Assembly (NCBI RefSeq): GCF_042650605.1
Contig: NZ_JBHSBN010000009.1
Location: 160,526-224,525 of the forward strand
Length of the DNA: 64,000 nt
Direction of reading: 5' to 3'
Source: Micromonospora_J zhanjiangensis
Lineage (GTDB): Bacteria; Actinomycetota; Actinomycetes; Mycobacteriales; Micromonosporaceae
In this document: positions 31,250 through 40,100 of the stretch, piece after piece
Layout of the letters: each line of letters starts with the position of its first letter
Numbering within the stretch: position 1 is the stretch's first letter
Program-made: the position numbers and the translations under genes
The notes under the pieces: model-generated
Databases searched by the model: none
What the model saw: only the letters and a program-made list of their open reading frames with translations
What the model was told of the DNA's origin: nothing

Positions 31250-33313
31250 CTACGGGCGGTCGGCGCGGGCGCGGGCGAAGCGTTCGAACGCGGTCAGCGA
31301 GTCCGGGTTGGCCAGTGCCCCGGTGGCCGCGGCCGAGTCCACCGGCGTACCGGTGAGGATCTTCTTCACCGGCACCTCCAGCTTCTTCGCCGACAGCGTG
31401 CGGGGCACCGCGCGGACCTGGTGGATCTCGTCCGGCACGTGCCGCGGCGACAGCGCGGTACGCAGTTCCCGGGCGATCCGGGCGGTCAGCGCCTCGTCCA
31501 GCTCCAGCCCCTCGGCCAGGACCACGAACAGCAGCAGTTCGCCGGCACCGCCCTCGTTGTCCTCCAGGTGCACCACCACCGAGTCGACCACCTCGGGCAG
31601 CCCCTCGACCACGGAGTAGAACTCGGCGGTGCCGAGGCGTACCCCGCCCCGGTTGAGGGTGGCGTCCGACCGGCCGGTGATGACGCAGCCGCCCCGCTCG
31701 TTGATCGTGATCCAGTCACCGTGCCGCCACACGCCCGGGTAGACGTCGAAGTACGCCTCCCGGTAGCGGCGCCCGTCCGGGTCGTTCCAGAAGCCCACCG
31801 GCATGCTCGGCATCGGCGCGGTGATCACCAGCTCGCCCAGTTGCCCGATCACCGGCGTACCGTCGGCGGAGCGGGCCTCGACCCGGGCGCCCAGGCAGCG
31901 GCAGGCGATCTCGCCGGCGTGCACCGGCAGCAGCGGCACCCCACCGACGAAGCCGGTGCACACGTCGGTGCCGCCGGACAGCGACTGGAGCTGCAGGGTG
32001 TCGCTGACCGTCTCGTACACCCAGGTGAAGCCCTCGGCCGGCAGCGGCGCGCCGGTGGAGCCGAGGCCGCGCAGCGCGGACAGGTCGGCCACCTGCCGGG
32101 GCACGATCTCCGCCTTGCGGCAGGCCAGCAGGTACGGCGCCGAGGTGCCGAAGTACGTGGTGCCGGTGTCGGCGGCCAGCCGCCACAACGCGGTCAGGTC
32201 GGGATGGCCGGGGTTGCCGTCGAACAGCACGATCGCCGCGCCCACCGCCGGCCCGGAGACCAGGAAGTTCCACATCATCCAGCCGGTGGTGGAGAACCAG
32301 AGGAACCGGTCGCCGGGCCCGAGGTCGTGGTGCAGGGCCAGCATCTTCAGGTGCTCCAGCAGGATCCCGCCGTGCCCGTGCACGATCGGCTTCGGCAGCC
32401 CGGTGGTGCCCGAGGAGTAGAGCACGTACAGCGGATGGTCGAACGGCACCGCCGCGAAGGCCAGCGGCTCATCCACGTCGACCGTCAGGTCGGCCCAGGT
32501 CAGCACAGCGTCGACCGGCTCCCGGTCGGTCAGCACAGCGTCGACCGGCTCTCGGTCGGTCAGCACAGCGTCGACCGGCTCCCGGTCGGTCGGGGTGCCG
32601 TCGGCCGGCGCAGCGTCCGGTTGGAGATAGTTCAGCAGTACGGTGTGCTGCACCGACGGCAGCGCGGCCCGGATCGCGGCCACCTCGGCCATCCGGTCGA
32701 CCGGCTTGGTGCCGTACCGGTAGCCGTCGACGGCGACCAGGATCTTCGGCTCGATCTGCTGCCACCGGTCGGTGACGCTGCGGGTGCCGAACTCGGGTGC
32801 GCAGGACGAGAAGACCGCGCCCAGGCTGGTGGTGGCCAACAGCAGCACGAACGTCTCCGGGATGTTCGGCGCGTACGCGGCGACCCGGTCCCCCCGACCG
32901 ACGCCGAGCCGGCGCAGGCCGGCCGCGACCCGGCGGACCTGTTCACGCAGTTGCCCGGCGGTGAGGGTGACCGGCGCCCGGGTCTGGCTGTGCCCGATCA
33001 CCACCGGGTCGTTCTCGGCCAGGCCGGGCATCCGCAGCACGTGTTCGGCGTAGTTCAGCGTGGCGCCCGGGAACCAGCGGGCGCCGGGCATCGCCTGCGA
33101 CGTGAGCACCCCGGTGGCCGGGCTGTGCGCGATCACCTGGAAGTAGTCCCAGATCGACTGCCAGAACGCCGGAAGATCGGTCACGGACCACTGCCAGAGG
33201 GCGTCGTAGTCGGCGAAGTCCAGGCCCCGGTGCTCGCGCAGCCAGCGCAGGTAGTCCCCGATCCGCGACCGCTCCCGCACGTCGGCCGGCGGCGTCCACA
33301 GCACCTCACCCAC
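31250..33313 (-). CDS. aacS: acetoacetyl-CoA synthetase
   Basis: 687 residues from GTG 33313 with a GGAGGGGAAGG site. ANL-family ligase that activates acetoacetate to acetoacetyl-CoA. N-terminal FWQSIWDYFQVI and GARWFPGATLNYAEHVL, P-loop YSSGTTGLPKPIVHGHGG, A5-like YFGTSAPYLLAC, GRSDATLNRGGVRLGTAEFY and the catalytic-lysine region LSAKKLEVPVKK are intact. An unusual feature is a triple 10-residue repeat (TDREPVDAVL) in the loop before the P-loop, caused by a 30-bp tandem repeat. Supplies acetoacetyl units for storage-polymer or isoprenoid metabolism. Confidence 0.93.
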   Translation of the reverse strand: MGEVLWTPPADVRERSRIGDYLRWLREHRGLDFADYDALWQWSVTDLPAFWQSIWDYFQVIAHSPATGVLTSQAMPGARWFPGATLNYAEHVLRMPGLAENDPVVIGHSQTRAPVTLTAGQLREQVRRVAAGLRRLGVGRGDRVAAYAPNIPETFVLLLATTSLGAVFSSCAPEFGTRSVTDRWQQIEPKILVAVDGYRYGTKPVDRMAEVAAIRAALPSVQHTVLLNYLQPDAAPADGTPTDREPVDAVLTDREPVDAVLTDREPVDAVLTWADLTVDVDEPLAFAAVPFDHPLYVLYSSGTTGLPKPIVHGHGGILLEHLKMLALHHDLGPGDRFLWFSTTGWMMWNFLVSGPAVGAAIVLFDGNPGHPDLTALWRLAADTGTTYFGTSAPYLLACRKAEIVPRQVADLSALRGLGSTGAPLPAEGFTWVYETVSDTLQLQSLSGGTDVCTGFVGGVPLLPVHAGEIACRCLGARVEARSADGTPVIGQLGELVITAPMPSMPVGFWNDPDGRRYREAYFDVYPGVWRHGDWITINERGGCVITGRSDATLNRGGVRLGTAEFYSVVEGLPEVVDSVVVHLEDNEGGAGELLLFVVLAEGLELDEALTARIARELRTALSPRHVPDEIHQVRAVPRTLSAKKLEVPVKKILTGTPVDSAAATGALANPDSLTAFERFARARADRP
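32501..32590. repeat. three 30-bp tandem repeats inside aacS
   Basis: Three contiguous 30-nt units, identical except for one base in the second, in frame with aacS. They encode TDREPVDAVL three times in a surface loop between the N-terminal region and the P-loop. The near-identity indicates recent slippage. Confidence 0.9.
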
Positions 33314-33546
33314 TGAACCTTCCCCTCCCCTGGGCCGCCACGACACTGTGCCGGACCCGCCCGCCATCTTGCCGCATCCGCCAGGCCATTCTCCGACCCG
33401 GACCGGGCGCCCGGCGCGTGGCCGGACCACACGCCGGACCGGTCGGACATATGGCCCCCGACCACCTTGGCCGGCCCTGGACCGGTACGACCGTCGGCCA
33501 AGGACCGAGGTCGGTTCGCCGAGGCCCGGCGGCCGGGACGCCGTGG

Positions 33547-34068
33547 TCAGGCGGCGCCGCGGGCGGCCTGGATGGCGTTCCGCTTGGCCAGCCGGTGCGC
33601 GCGACGGATCTCGGCCTCCCGGAAGCGACGTTCCTCGGTGGGCGTCTCGGGCAGCACCGGCCGGATCTCCCGGGGCGCGCCGGAGACGTCCACCCCGACG
33701 AAGACCAGGTAGGCGGTGGCCACCCGGACCGGTTCGGTCTCCGCGGAGTCCCACCGCTCGGCCAGCACCTTGACCCCGACCTCCATCGAGGTGGAACCGG
33801 TCCAGTTGACCTGGGCGTGGGCGTGCACGAGGTCACCGACCCGGACCGGCTCGGAGAAGATGATCTCGTCGATCGCGGCGGTCACCGCCGTACCGCCGCA
33901 GTGCCGGGCGGCGGACGCTCCGGCCACGTCGTCCACGAACTTCATCAGCACACCGCCGTGCACCGTGCCGTACAGGTTGACATCGACAGCGGTCATGATC
34001 TTACTGAGCGTGACGCGAGAGTACGAGGTTGGTTTTCCCGACTGCGGCACCGTTGGCTGCTCGAACAT
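33547..34068 (-). CDS. acyl-CoA thioesterase (hotdog fold, BFIT/YciA-like)
   Basis: 173 residues from ATG 34068. Single hotdog domain: VDVNLYGTVHGGVLMKFVDDVAGASAARH (the Asn/His-Gly-Gly segment with the catalytic Asp), VTAAIDEIIFSEPVRVGDLVHAHAQVNWTGSTSMEVGVKV, then a basic helical tail. Hydrolyses acyl-CoA esters, probably medium to long chain. Divergent from the membrane-protein gene at 34092 with only 23 nt between start codons, so promoters must overlap. Confidence 0.9.
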   Translation of the reverse strand: MFEQPTVPQSGKPTSYSRVTLSKIMTAVDVNLYGTVHGGVLMKFVDDVAGASAARHCGGTAVTAAIDEIIFSEPVRVGDLVHAHAQVNWTGSTSMEVGVKVLAERWDSAETEPVRVATAYLVFVGVDVSGAPREIRPVLPETPTEERRFREAEIRRAHRLAKRNAIQAARGAA

Positions 34069-34091
34069 GACGAAAACGGTACGGTGCGCGG

Positions 34092-34742
34092 ATGCGACAC
34101 ATCTGGAGCCTTCTCGCCGGTGTGGTGGCGGCCCCACTGACCTGGATTCTGATCACGCTGGGTCAGGACGGGTCGGCACGTACCGTCACCAACTGGGTGG
34201 ACGTGGGCACGTTCAACACGGCCAACCTCATCGAGCCGGCCGTCTATCTCGCCGTGGCCGGCATCCTGCTCGGGCTGATCGCCACCCCCCGCATCTCGCC
34301 GCTCGGGCCACTGTTCGCCGGCCTGCTGCTGATCACCCCGTACGTGGGGCTGTTCGTCGCGCCGTTCGCGGTCCGCGACCGGGTCCCGACGACGTGGAAG
34401 GTCCTCGGCGACCCGCTGCCGTTGCTGAAGCCACTGGAGAACGGGACCCTCTTCCTGATCGGCGCGCTGCTGGTGATGGCGACCTTCAGCGCCCAGCGCT
34501 GGCGGCGTTGGCCGGCACCGGCCGGCACCGCCGTGGTCGGCCCGCCCCCGGTCGACCAGGACGGACCGGACCGGACCGACTGGTCACCGTTGTCCGGCCA
34601 GCGCGAGGCGAACGACACCGCGCCGATGAGCCTCGGCTATCCCGACCCGGCACCGGCGACCCCGCCGGCGCCCCGCCGGGAGGGCGGGTCGCCGTGGTCG
34701 GCCCCACCCCGTACGCCGAACCGGGACGCCCACCCGGGCTGA
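34092..34742 (+). CDS. four-TM membrane protein, paralog 1
   Basis: 216 residues: MRHIWSLLAGVVAAPLTWILITLG, then three further hydrophobic segments to about residue 135 (VYLAVAGILLGLI, PLFAGLLLITPYVGLFVAPF, GTLFLIGALLVMATF), then a polar Pro-rich cytoplasmic tail. The next gene is a paralog with the same opening (MRHVNSLL) and the RISPxGPxxAGL motif. Ends 16 nt before an 18-bp terminator hairpin. Function unknown. Confidence 0.85.
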   Translation: MRHIWSLLAGVVAAPLTWILITLGQDGSARTVTNWVDVGTFNTANLIEPAVYLAVAGILLGLIATPRISPLGPLFAGLLLITPYVGLFVAPFAVRDRVPTTWKVLGDPLPLLKPLENGTLFLIGALLVMATFSAQRWRRWPAPAGTAVVGPPPVDQDGPDRTDWSPLSGQREANDTAPMSLGYPDPAPATPPAPRREGGSPWSAPPRTPNRDAHPG

Positions 34743-34758
34743 CGGTTCCGGGTCGGGT

Positions 34759-34800
34759 TGGGGAATCTGAGTGTCGCTGCAACGACACTCAGATTCCCCA
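34759..34800 (+). terminator. 18-bp perfect stem-loop between the membrane paralogs
   Basis: Left arm 34759-34776 (tggggaatctgagtgtcg), 6-nt loop, perfect right arm 34783-34800. It follows the first membrane gene by 16 nt. No T-run, but the stem is long and perfect; it likely ends transcription of the first gene. A reading frame opening inside it is not a real start. Confidence 0.75.
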
Positions 34801-34887
34801 GCCTCCGCGGTGGCGGCTTTGCCGCAATCGGGTGACCGGTTGACCACTGCGGGTATCGTCCGAGGAGGTATCACCAGGGAGCCTCGG

Positions 34888-35574
34888 ATGCGCCACGTCA
34901 ACTCGCTCCTGCTGTCACTCGCCCTCGCCCCGGCGATCTGGGTGCTGACCGGCTACGGGCTGGAACAGCAGGACCCACAGCCGGTGCCGGTCGTCCCGAT
35001 CGCGTACCTCATCGCGGGGGTCCTGTTCGCCGTGCTGGTCACGGCGCGGATCTCCCCGGTCGGGCCGGCGCTGGCCGGGCTGGTGTACCTGGCGCTGGCC
35101 GGTTGGCTGGCCGCCGACCCGGAACGGGTACGGCAGGTCCTGCTCGGGCTCTACCCGGCGGGGGACCCGATGCTGCTGCGCCCGGCCGAGGGGCTCGCCG
35201 CGCTGCTGGGCGTACCGCTGGTGGCGACCGTGCTGCGGACCCGGCGGTGGCGGCACTACCGGGGCATGATCGCCCTGTACGCCGGGGCCGACGACGCGGA
35301 CCGGACCGACCAGCGGCCGGTGTCGGTCAGTCCCGAACACCCCCCGGCGTACGGGCCGGACTACCCGGTCCAGCCGGCGTACCCGCCCGCGCCGCCGCAC
35401 TGGGAGCGACCGGCCGGGCCGACCGGCTGGCCGCGGTCCGGCGACCGGTCACCGCAGGCCCCGCCGCCGGTCGCCGGCCAGGCCGAGGGACAGCGCTCGT
35501 GGGTCAGCGACGACACCGCCGACCTGACCGACCAACTCCGCCCGCTGTACCGGCCGGACGGCCCGCGGCAGTAG
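34888..35574 (+). CDS. four-TM membrane protein, paralog 2
   Basis: 228 residues from ATG 34888 (AGGGAG site). Same plan as paralog 1: MRHVNSLLLSLALAPAIWVLTGYG, VPIAYLIAGVLFAVLVTARISPVGPALAGLVYLALAGW, GLAALLGVPLVATVL, then a polar tail rich in Pro, Gln and Tyr ending TDQLRPLYRPDG. The frame opens earlier at 34771, but that lies in the terminator stem. Tandem duplication with separate transcription. Function unknown. Confidence 0.85.
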   Translation: MRHVNSLLLSLALAPAIWVLTGYGLEQQDPQPVPVVPIAYLIAGVLFAVLVTARISPVGPALAGLVYLALAGWLAADPERVRQVLLGLYPAGDPMLLRPAEGLAALLGVPLVATVLRTRRWRHYRGMIALYAGADDADRTDQRPVSVSPEHPPAYGPDYPVQPAYPPAPPHWERPAGPTGWPRSGDRSPQAPPPVAGQAEGQRSWVSDDTADLTDQLRPLYRPDGPRQ

Positions 35575-35691
35575 CTGGTCCCGCTGCCGGGTTTCGGCCG
35601 CTGACGGAGCCGGCGGCAGTTGCTTCTCACTTACCGCGAATAGCATGCCTCGGATCGATGTGCCCCGGCTGGCTGCGGCAGGATCGTCTGC

Positions 35692-36525
35692 ATGACGGGG
35701 AGCCTGTTCGCCACCAGCGATCTCCATGTCTCGTATGCCGAGAATCGGGTGATCGTCGACCGCCTACGTCCCGAATCGCCTGAGGATTGGCTGATCGTGG
35801 CGGGTGACGTAGGTGAGATCTTCGCCGATGTCGAGAAGACACTGAGCAGGCTGAGCGCCCGCTTCGCCACGGTCGTGTGGGTGCCTGGCAATCACGAGCT
35901 CTGGACCCATCCCAGTGATCCGGTACAAACGCGCGGCGTCGAACGGTACGAGGCGCTGGTCCGGATGTGCCGGGACAACGGGGTGCACACCCCGGAAGAC
36001 GAATACCCTGTCTGGTCCGGCCCGGACGGTCCGGTCACGGTGGTGCCACTGTTTCAGTTGTACGACTACTCGTTCCGCGTCGCGGGAACGAGCACCAAGG
36101 AGGAGTCGCTGAAGAAGGCGTACGACGCCGGGGTGGTCTGCACCGACGAGGTGATGCTGCATCCGGACCCGTATCCGGACCGGGAGTCGTGGTGCTGGGA
36201 TCGGCTGGCAACCACCACCCGGCGCCTCGACGCGCTCCCCGACAACACGGCCACCGTGTTGGTCAGCCACTGGCCACTGGTCAGGCAGCCCACCGAGGTG
36301 ATGTGGTATCCGGAGTTCGCCCAGTGGTGCGGCACGACACGCACCGCGGACTGGCACGTGCGCTACCAGGCCGCGGTGGCGGTGTACGGGCACCTGCACA
36401 TCCCCCGCACCACCTTCTACGACGGCGTCCGCTTCGAGGAGGTGTCGCTCGGCTACCCGCGGGAGTGGCGTAAGCGAGGCCCGTCACCGCAGCCGATGCG
36501 CCGGATTCTGGGCGGGGCGTCGTGA
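35692..36525 (+). CDS. metallophosphoesterase paired with the phosphopantetheinyl transferase
   Basis: 277 residues. Calcineurin-like phosphoesterase: metal motifs TSDLHVSYAENR, VAGDVGEIF, VWVPGNHELW, VSHWPL and YGHLHIPR are complete for a two-metal site. The same pairing occurs in mycobacteria (Rv2795c beside pptT Rv2794c, from memory), where the esterase is reported to remove phosphopantetheine from carrier proteins. Stop overlaps the PPTase start (GTGA), so the two opposing activities are coupled. It lies immediately beside the NRPS/PKS cluster. Confidence 0.92.
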   Translation: MTGSLFATSDLHVSYAENRVIVDRLRPESPEDWLIVAGDVGEIFADVEKTLSRLSARFATVVWVPGNHELWTHPSDPVQTRGVERYEALVRMCRDNGVHTPEDEYPVWSGPDGPVTVVPLFQLYDYSFRVAGTSTKEESLKKAYDAGVVCTDEVMLHPDPYPDRESWCWDRLATTTRRLDALPDNTATVLVSHWPLVRQPTEVMWYPEFAQWCGTTRTADWHVRYQAAVAVYGHLHIPRTTFYDGVRFEEVSLGYPREWRKRGPSPQPMRRILGGAS

Positions 36526-37178
36526 TCGAGCGGCTGCTGCCGGCGGGCGTGGTGTCGGTGGAGTCCTTCGGGGACGCCGGCGACGAGCCGGTGTTTCCCG
36601 GCGAGGAGAGTTTCGTCGCCCGGGCGGTGGACGGTCGCCGGCGCGAGTTCACCGGAGCCCGCCGCTGCGCCCGTGAGGCGCTGGCCATACTCGGTCATGC
36701 GCCGGTAGCCATTCCACGCGGACCACGCGGCGAACCGGTGTGGCCGGCTGGGGTGATCGGCAGCATCACGCATTGTCGTGGGTATCGGGCCGCGGCGGTG
36801 GCCCGCGCCGAGGACGCGGTGTCGCTCGGCATCGATGCCGAGCCGAACGGCCCGCTACCGGAAGGGGTGGATGAGCTGGTAATCCTGCCCGAGGAGCGGG
36901 ACATGCTCAATCGGCTGCGGATCGCCGCCCCTGGCGTGCACTGGGACCGGTTGTTGTTCAGCGCCAAGGAATCGGTGTTCAAGGCCTGGTATCCGCTGAC
37001 CCGGCGGGAGCTGGACTTCCTCGAGGCGCGGATGGGCATCGATGCGGCCGCGGGCACGTTCACCGCCGAGCTACGGGTCGACGGCAGCCGTCTGGACGGC
37101 GGCCCGGCCCTGGCCCGGCTGACCGGGAGATTCCTGGTCAGCCGGGGCATCGTGGGGACCGCGGCCGTCGTTGGCTGA
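36522..37178 (+). CDS. pptT: 4'-phosphopantetheinyl transferase (PptT/Sfp type)
   Basis: 218 residues from GTG 36522. Contains RRCAREALAILG, PRGPRGEPVWPAGVIGSITHCRGY, the metal-binding SLGIDAEPN and the catalytic FSAKESVFKAWYPL. It transfers phosphopantetheine from CoA to the serine of carrier domains and could activate every T/ACP domain in the adjacent cluster, besides housekeeping synthases. It converges with the terminal NRPS gene (21-nt gap, no obvious terminator). Confidence 0.94.
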   Translation: MIERLLPAGVVSVESFGDAGDEPVFPGEESFVARAVDGRRREFTGARRCAREALAILGHAPVAIPRGPRGEPVWPAGVIGSITHCRGYRAAAVARAEDAVSLGIDAEPNGPLPEGVDELVILPEERDMLNRLRIAAPGVHWDRLLFSAKESVFKAWYPLTRRELDFLEARMGIDAAAGTFTAELRVDGSRLDGGPALARLTGRFLVSRGIVGTAAVVG

Positions 37179-37199
37179 GGCACCCGTCGGTGCGGTCGG

Positions 37200-40100
37200 C
37201 TACGCCGGCAGGCCGGGGGCGGGCAACTGTCCGGTACGGACGAAATAGTCGACGGTACGGGTGAACGAGGCGTCATCGAGGTCGGGCAAGTGTACCCCCG
37301 TGCCGGACAGTGCCGACTCGGTCTCGGTGATGTCGAACAGCGCGTCTGTCATGCCGCCGCTGCCGTCGTTCAGAACTCCGAGAAGCGGATAGGCGGCGTT
37401 GTCCGGGTCCGCCTCGACCCGCTCGCACCACCGCGGGAACGGCACCTCGGCGAGGAGGTAGCCCAGGTCGCGCAGTCGCCGCACCATGTCGGTGAGGGTG
37501 ACCGGCCGGCGGTGGGTGAGGTGGTAGGCGACCGGGTCGGGTTGGCGTGACCGAGAGATCGCCCGGATCGCGCCGGCCACGTAGTCCACCGGCACCAGGT
37601 CCACGGCCATGGCGGCGCCGGCCGGAACGGCTCCGGCCTGCACGCATCCCTTCAGGACCCGCCACAGGTAGTCATCACCCTGGCACGCGCCGGTGCGGGT
37701 GTCGCCGCTGATCCGCGACGGCCGGTAGACGACGGCCGGCAGGCCCCGCTCCCGGGCGACACCGACCACCTGCTCGGCCACCCACTTGCTGCGGGTGTAA
37801 CCGGTGCCCAGGGACGCGGGCGGGCCCGTCGGGGCGTCCTGCCGGATGGTGCCGCCGGGCCCGTCGGCCGGGGTCTGTGCGCCGAAGACACCGATGGTGG
37901 AGACGTAGTGCACCGGGACCGTGCGGTGGCGTGCCGCCAGCCGCAGCACCTGCTCGGTGCCGGTCACGTTGGCGGCCTTGAGCTGGGCGTACGGGTAGAC
38001 CAGGTTGACCGAGGCGCCGGCGTGGTACACCACGTCGACCGTGCGGGCCAGGTCGTCGAAAAGGCTCTCGCCCAGTCCCAGCCACGGTTCCGCGAGGTCT
38101 CCGGCGTGCACCACGATGCGATCCCACGGCAGATCCAGCTCGAACCGGGCGAGCGCACCGGCCAGCCGGTCCCGGGCGGGTGCCGTGCTGTCGCCCCGGA
38201 CCAGGCAGTGCACGACCACCTCGGTGCTGTCGAGCAGCTCGCGCAGCAGGAAGGCGCCGAGGAAGCCGGTCGCCCCGGTGAGCAGGGCGGTACGCGGATC
38301 GGCGGCCACCGCGGCCACCGGATAGGTCGGCACGATGTCACTGGCCAGTCGGACCTCGGCGACCAGGTCGGCGCCGCCGCCGTCACCGTCGCCGGCGGAT
38401 GCGATGGCGGCGGCGATGCCGGCCATGGTCGGCGACTCGAAGAGCACCCGCAGCGGGATCTCCGAGTCGAACTCCTCGCGCAGCCGGTAGACGAACCGGG
38501 TGGCGACCAGGGAATGGCCGCCGATCTCGAAGAAGTTGTCGTCCGCGCCCACCCGTTCCAGGCCGAGCACCTCGGCGCAGATCCGGGTGACCACCGCTTC
38601 GGCCTCGGTCCGGGGCGCCACGTGCCCGGTCTCGCGGATCACGCTGTCGGCGTCGGCGGCCGGCAGCGCCTCCCGGTCGACCTTGCCGTTCGGGGTGAGC
38701 GGCAAGGCGTCCACGACGACGAACGCGGCCGGGACCATGTAGCCGGGCACCCGCCGGCCGAGGAACTCGCGGACCGACGGCACCAGCCGGCGACGGCGCA
38801 GCGCCCGGGGCGGGTCGTTGGCGTACAGCTCCGGCGCGCCGAGCGGGCCCGCGTCGGTCACCGCGACCTCACCCGGTCCCCCGTCGAGCACCAGGTCGTA
38901 CGCACCGGGCAGGTCCGCGTTCGGGTGGAAGCGGTAACTCCGGCCGGCCGCCTCGGCCAGTGCCGCGACGTCCTCGATCTCGATGCCGGTCGCCGGGGCG
39001 CGGTCGGTCTCGCGGCGCAGGTCGACCAGGCTCGCGCCGGGCGCGGCCCGGGCCAGCAGATCCAGCGCGCGCACGGGCGCCTCCACGCGCGGGTTGGCGA
39101 TCCCGGCGACGCGCAGCGGACGGTCCCCGGCGGGCGCGGCGAGCAGCGCCTTCAGGTCCAGGCCGGGTGACCAGGCCACCTCGGTCTCCGGCACCGGGGG
39201 ACGTGCCTCGTCCAGGCGCAGCACCACGTCGTACCGGAAGCAGCTCATCTCGTTGTGGAAGCGGCCGCGCCGCGGCCGGACCTCGACCGAGGCCAGTCGG
39301 GGGATCCGGGAACGCAGGGCCGGGAAGTAGCGCGGGTCACAGAGCAGTTCCTCCTCCTCCTGGACACGCCGGGTGATCTGACCGCGCAGGCGGGTCACCG
39401 GCATGTCGTCGGCCGCGCGGGCCAGCTCGACCGAGAGGTGGAAGGCCTGCACCAGGCGCAGGTCGCGGACGTCACCGACGAAGATCGCCGCGCCGTACGG
39501 CAGGATCCCGGCGATCCGGCTCAGCACCGTGGTCAGGTACTCCACGTCGGGGAAGTACTGGACCACCGAGTTGATCACCACAGTGTCGAAGAGGTCGTGC
39601 GGCAGGTCGTGGACCACGTCGGCCGCCTGGTGCAGCAGTGTCACGTGATCAGCCGTGACCCGGCCCTTGAGGGTGGCGATCGCGTCGGCGGACAGGTCGG
39701 TGCCGACGTACTCCAGAGCGTCCGGCGCGAGGCGGTGCAGCAGCAGACCGGTCCCGCAGCCCACCTCGAGGATCCGGCGCGGTTGCAGGTCGCGTACCGC
39801 CGAGACGGTGGCCGACACCCACTCCCGCATCTCCTCGGCCGGCAGCGGGGCGTTGGTGTAGGTGCTGTTCCAGCCGGTGATGTCGAAGTCGTCGGCGAGG
39901 GCGCCGGCGGCCGACCCGTACATCCCGTCGAACACCTGCTCCCACTCGGCGATGTGGTTGCGGGAGACGAAGTTGGGGCCGGCGCCGGGCGGTGACGCCG
40001 CCGCGTCCAGGGCGGCCGGGTCCGGCACGAGATAACCGACCAGGCGGCGGTCGCCGTCGCCGGTCTCGTGGGCCTGCACCACGGCCGCGGTGATCGCCGG

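Noticed and set aside
32501..32590. CRISPR-like array of 30-bp repeats
   Set aside because: The units are contiguous without spacers and in frame inside aacS.
34771..34887. Earlier start for the second membrane paralog
   Set aside because: The codon lies inside the terminator stem, and the paralog alignment begins at the MRHVNSLL start at 34888.
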